From assembly GCF_949628215.1 (NCBI RefSeq), contig NC_134279.1, forward strand, positions 57,953,766 to 58,017,765: a DNA stretch of 64,000 nt, given 5' to 3'. This document shows, piece by piece, positions 63,191-64,000 of this stretch. Each line of letters starts with the position of its first letter. Position 1 is the stretch's first letter. The notes below the pieces were generated by a model that was not told the origin of the DNA, ran no database searches, and worked only from the letters and a program-made list of their open reading frames with translations. Position numbers and translations under genes: made by a program. The stretch comes from Phalacrocorax aristotelis (Eukaryota; Chordata; Aves; Suliformes; Phalacrocoracidae).

Positions 63191-64000
63191 AGTGAGTAGA
63201 CTTTGTATGAACAGGCAGGATGTGTTATGTTTCACTCTGGGATCTCCAGAAGAGTTAGCTGAAAAGGTTAGATCAGAAAAGAGAACTGTAGTTTATGAAC
63301 TTTTTTAGATAGTCTTGGTTGCACTGTAGAGTGGAACATGTTGCTGTAATGTTTATGTAGACAGACAGATAGATAGACTGTTCTGCATTATAATAACAAA
63401 GTCACAAGCATGAGCACACATGTCCCTACTCCACAGAGTTCAGCAAAGCCTTTCAGTCATTCTCAATGATTAAATTAAATTACCATGTTCCTATATAAGA
63501 TTTTTCTTTGAAGAGGTAAGAAGTTAAATAGGTGGATGTCTTATCTTTCCTGTGTAATAATTAACAGACGAATTTAGTCGTGGTTTTGTTTTTCAGTTGC
63601 AGATGATAATTTTTCCTGTCTTTCTTATGGCAAAAGCTTGAGAGCTCCTAGTCCATACTGAATGAAACACTTCTTCCTTTCCTAGAAAGAATGCTTTTTA
63701 AAGCAGAGAAGTTAATGAGGAGGGTCCTTATCTGTACCAGCATCTCTGCAGAGAACTCTGTTTAATTGCACTTCTGGTAAACAAACGCTGCAAAAAGTTT
63801 CCCCTCAAGTACAGCTCATCCAGAATAGGAAATACTCGTTACATACCAAGTGACTACATTGCACTTTATTTATATGTATGTCACACATTTTCCTGCCTGA
63901 CCGTGGTAACAGTAGACTTCGTTGACTGGATTGACATTTGGGAATTTGGGGAGAAGGAAAGGGTTGTGTTGTTTCCTGATTTGGAAAGATGATAAGAACG
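63191..64000. other. No gene recognised at right edge
   Basis: AT-leaning non-coding DNA. A short GACA/GATA run lies at 63359-63378. Nothing else is seen before the window ends. Confidence 0.45.

Overview
The window looks like non-coding DNA from a bird, most likely one of the Neoaves. Three repeats support this. A CR1-type LINE 3' end with the terminal ATTCTATG repeat lies at 43372-43443. A complete solo LTR with a 5-bp target-site duplication, of a type I recall as widespread in neoavian genomes, lies at 24327-24902. A 250-bp LTR with ERVK/alpharetrovirus-like layout lies on the minus strand at 57530-57779 and has an intact 6-bp duplication. Repeat density is otherwise low, as expected for birds. 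Species and chromosome cannot be named from the sequence alone.

I find no protein-coding gene I can defend. The long open frames (up to about 190 codons) have no recognisable domain, no consistent splice context and no biased composition, and several overlap on both strands. The best gene-related signals are at the left end (about 1.3-4.1 kb). They are a 143-nt exon-like segment with strong acceptor and donor sites and a fully open frame (1305-1447), a CpG-enriched candidate first exon with a good donor (ending 2389), and a dense CpG island with another good donor (3374-3645). All are read on the plus strand. The simplest reading is a cluster of alternative first exons or promoters of a plus-strand gene whose body lies beyond the window, so most of the remaining 60 kb would be its first intron or intergenic DNA. 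I could not identify the gene.

The middle (4.3-57 kb) is ordinary AT-leaning avian DNA. It holds the two better-preserved repeats, several AT-rich blocks that resemble conserved enhancers, short tandem duplications, and two long strand-asymmetric stretches: purine-rich at 6.0-7.8 kb and pyrimidine-rich at 30.2-31.1 kb. There are also several unusually good short inverted repeats: 8597-8617 around an AP-1 core, a nested palindrome at 9794-9842, and 35792-35810.

The right end (60.5-63.2 kb) has a second, weaker cluster of regulatory-looking signals. These are a CpG-enriched segment ending in a splice-donor match (60565-60718), a canonical TATAAAAG (62837) and an E-box inside a 19-nt inverted repeat (63083-63101).

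I see no RNA gene, CRISPR array, viral internal gene or new gene system. The window is best described as promoter-proximal and intronic or intergenic avian DNA with candidate regulatory elements.
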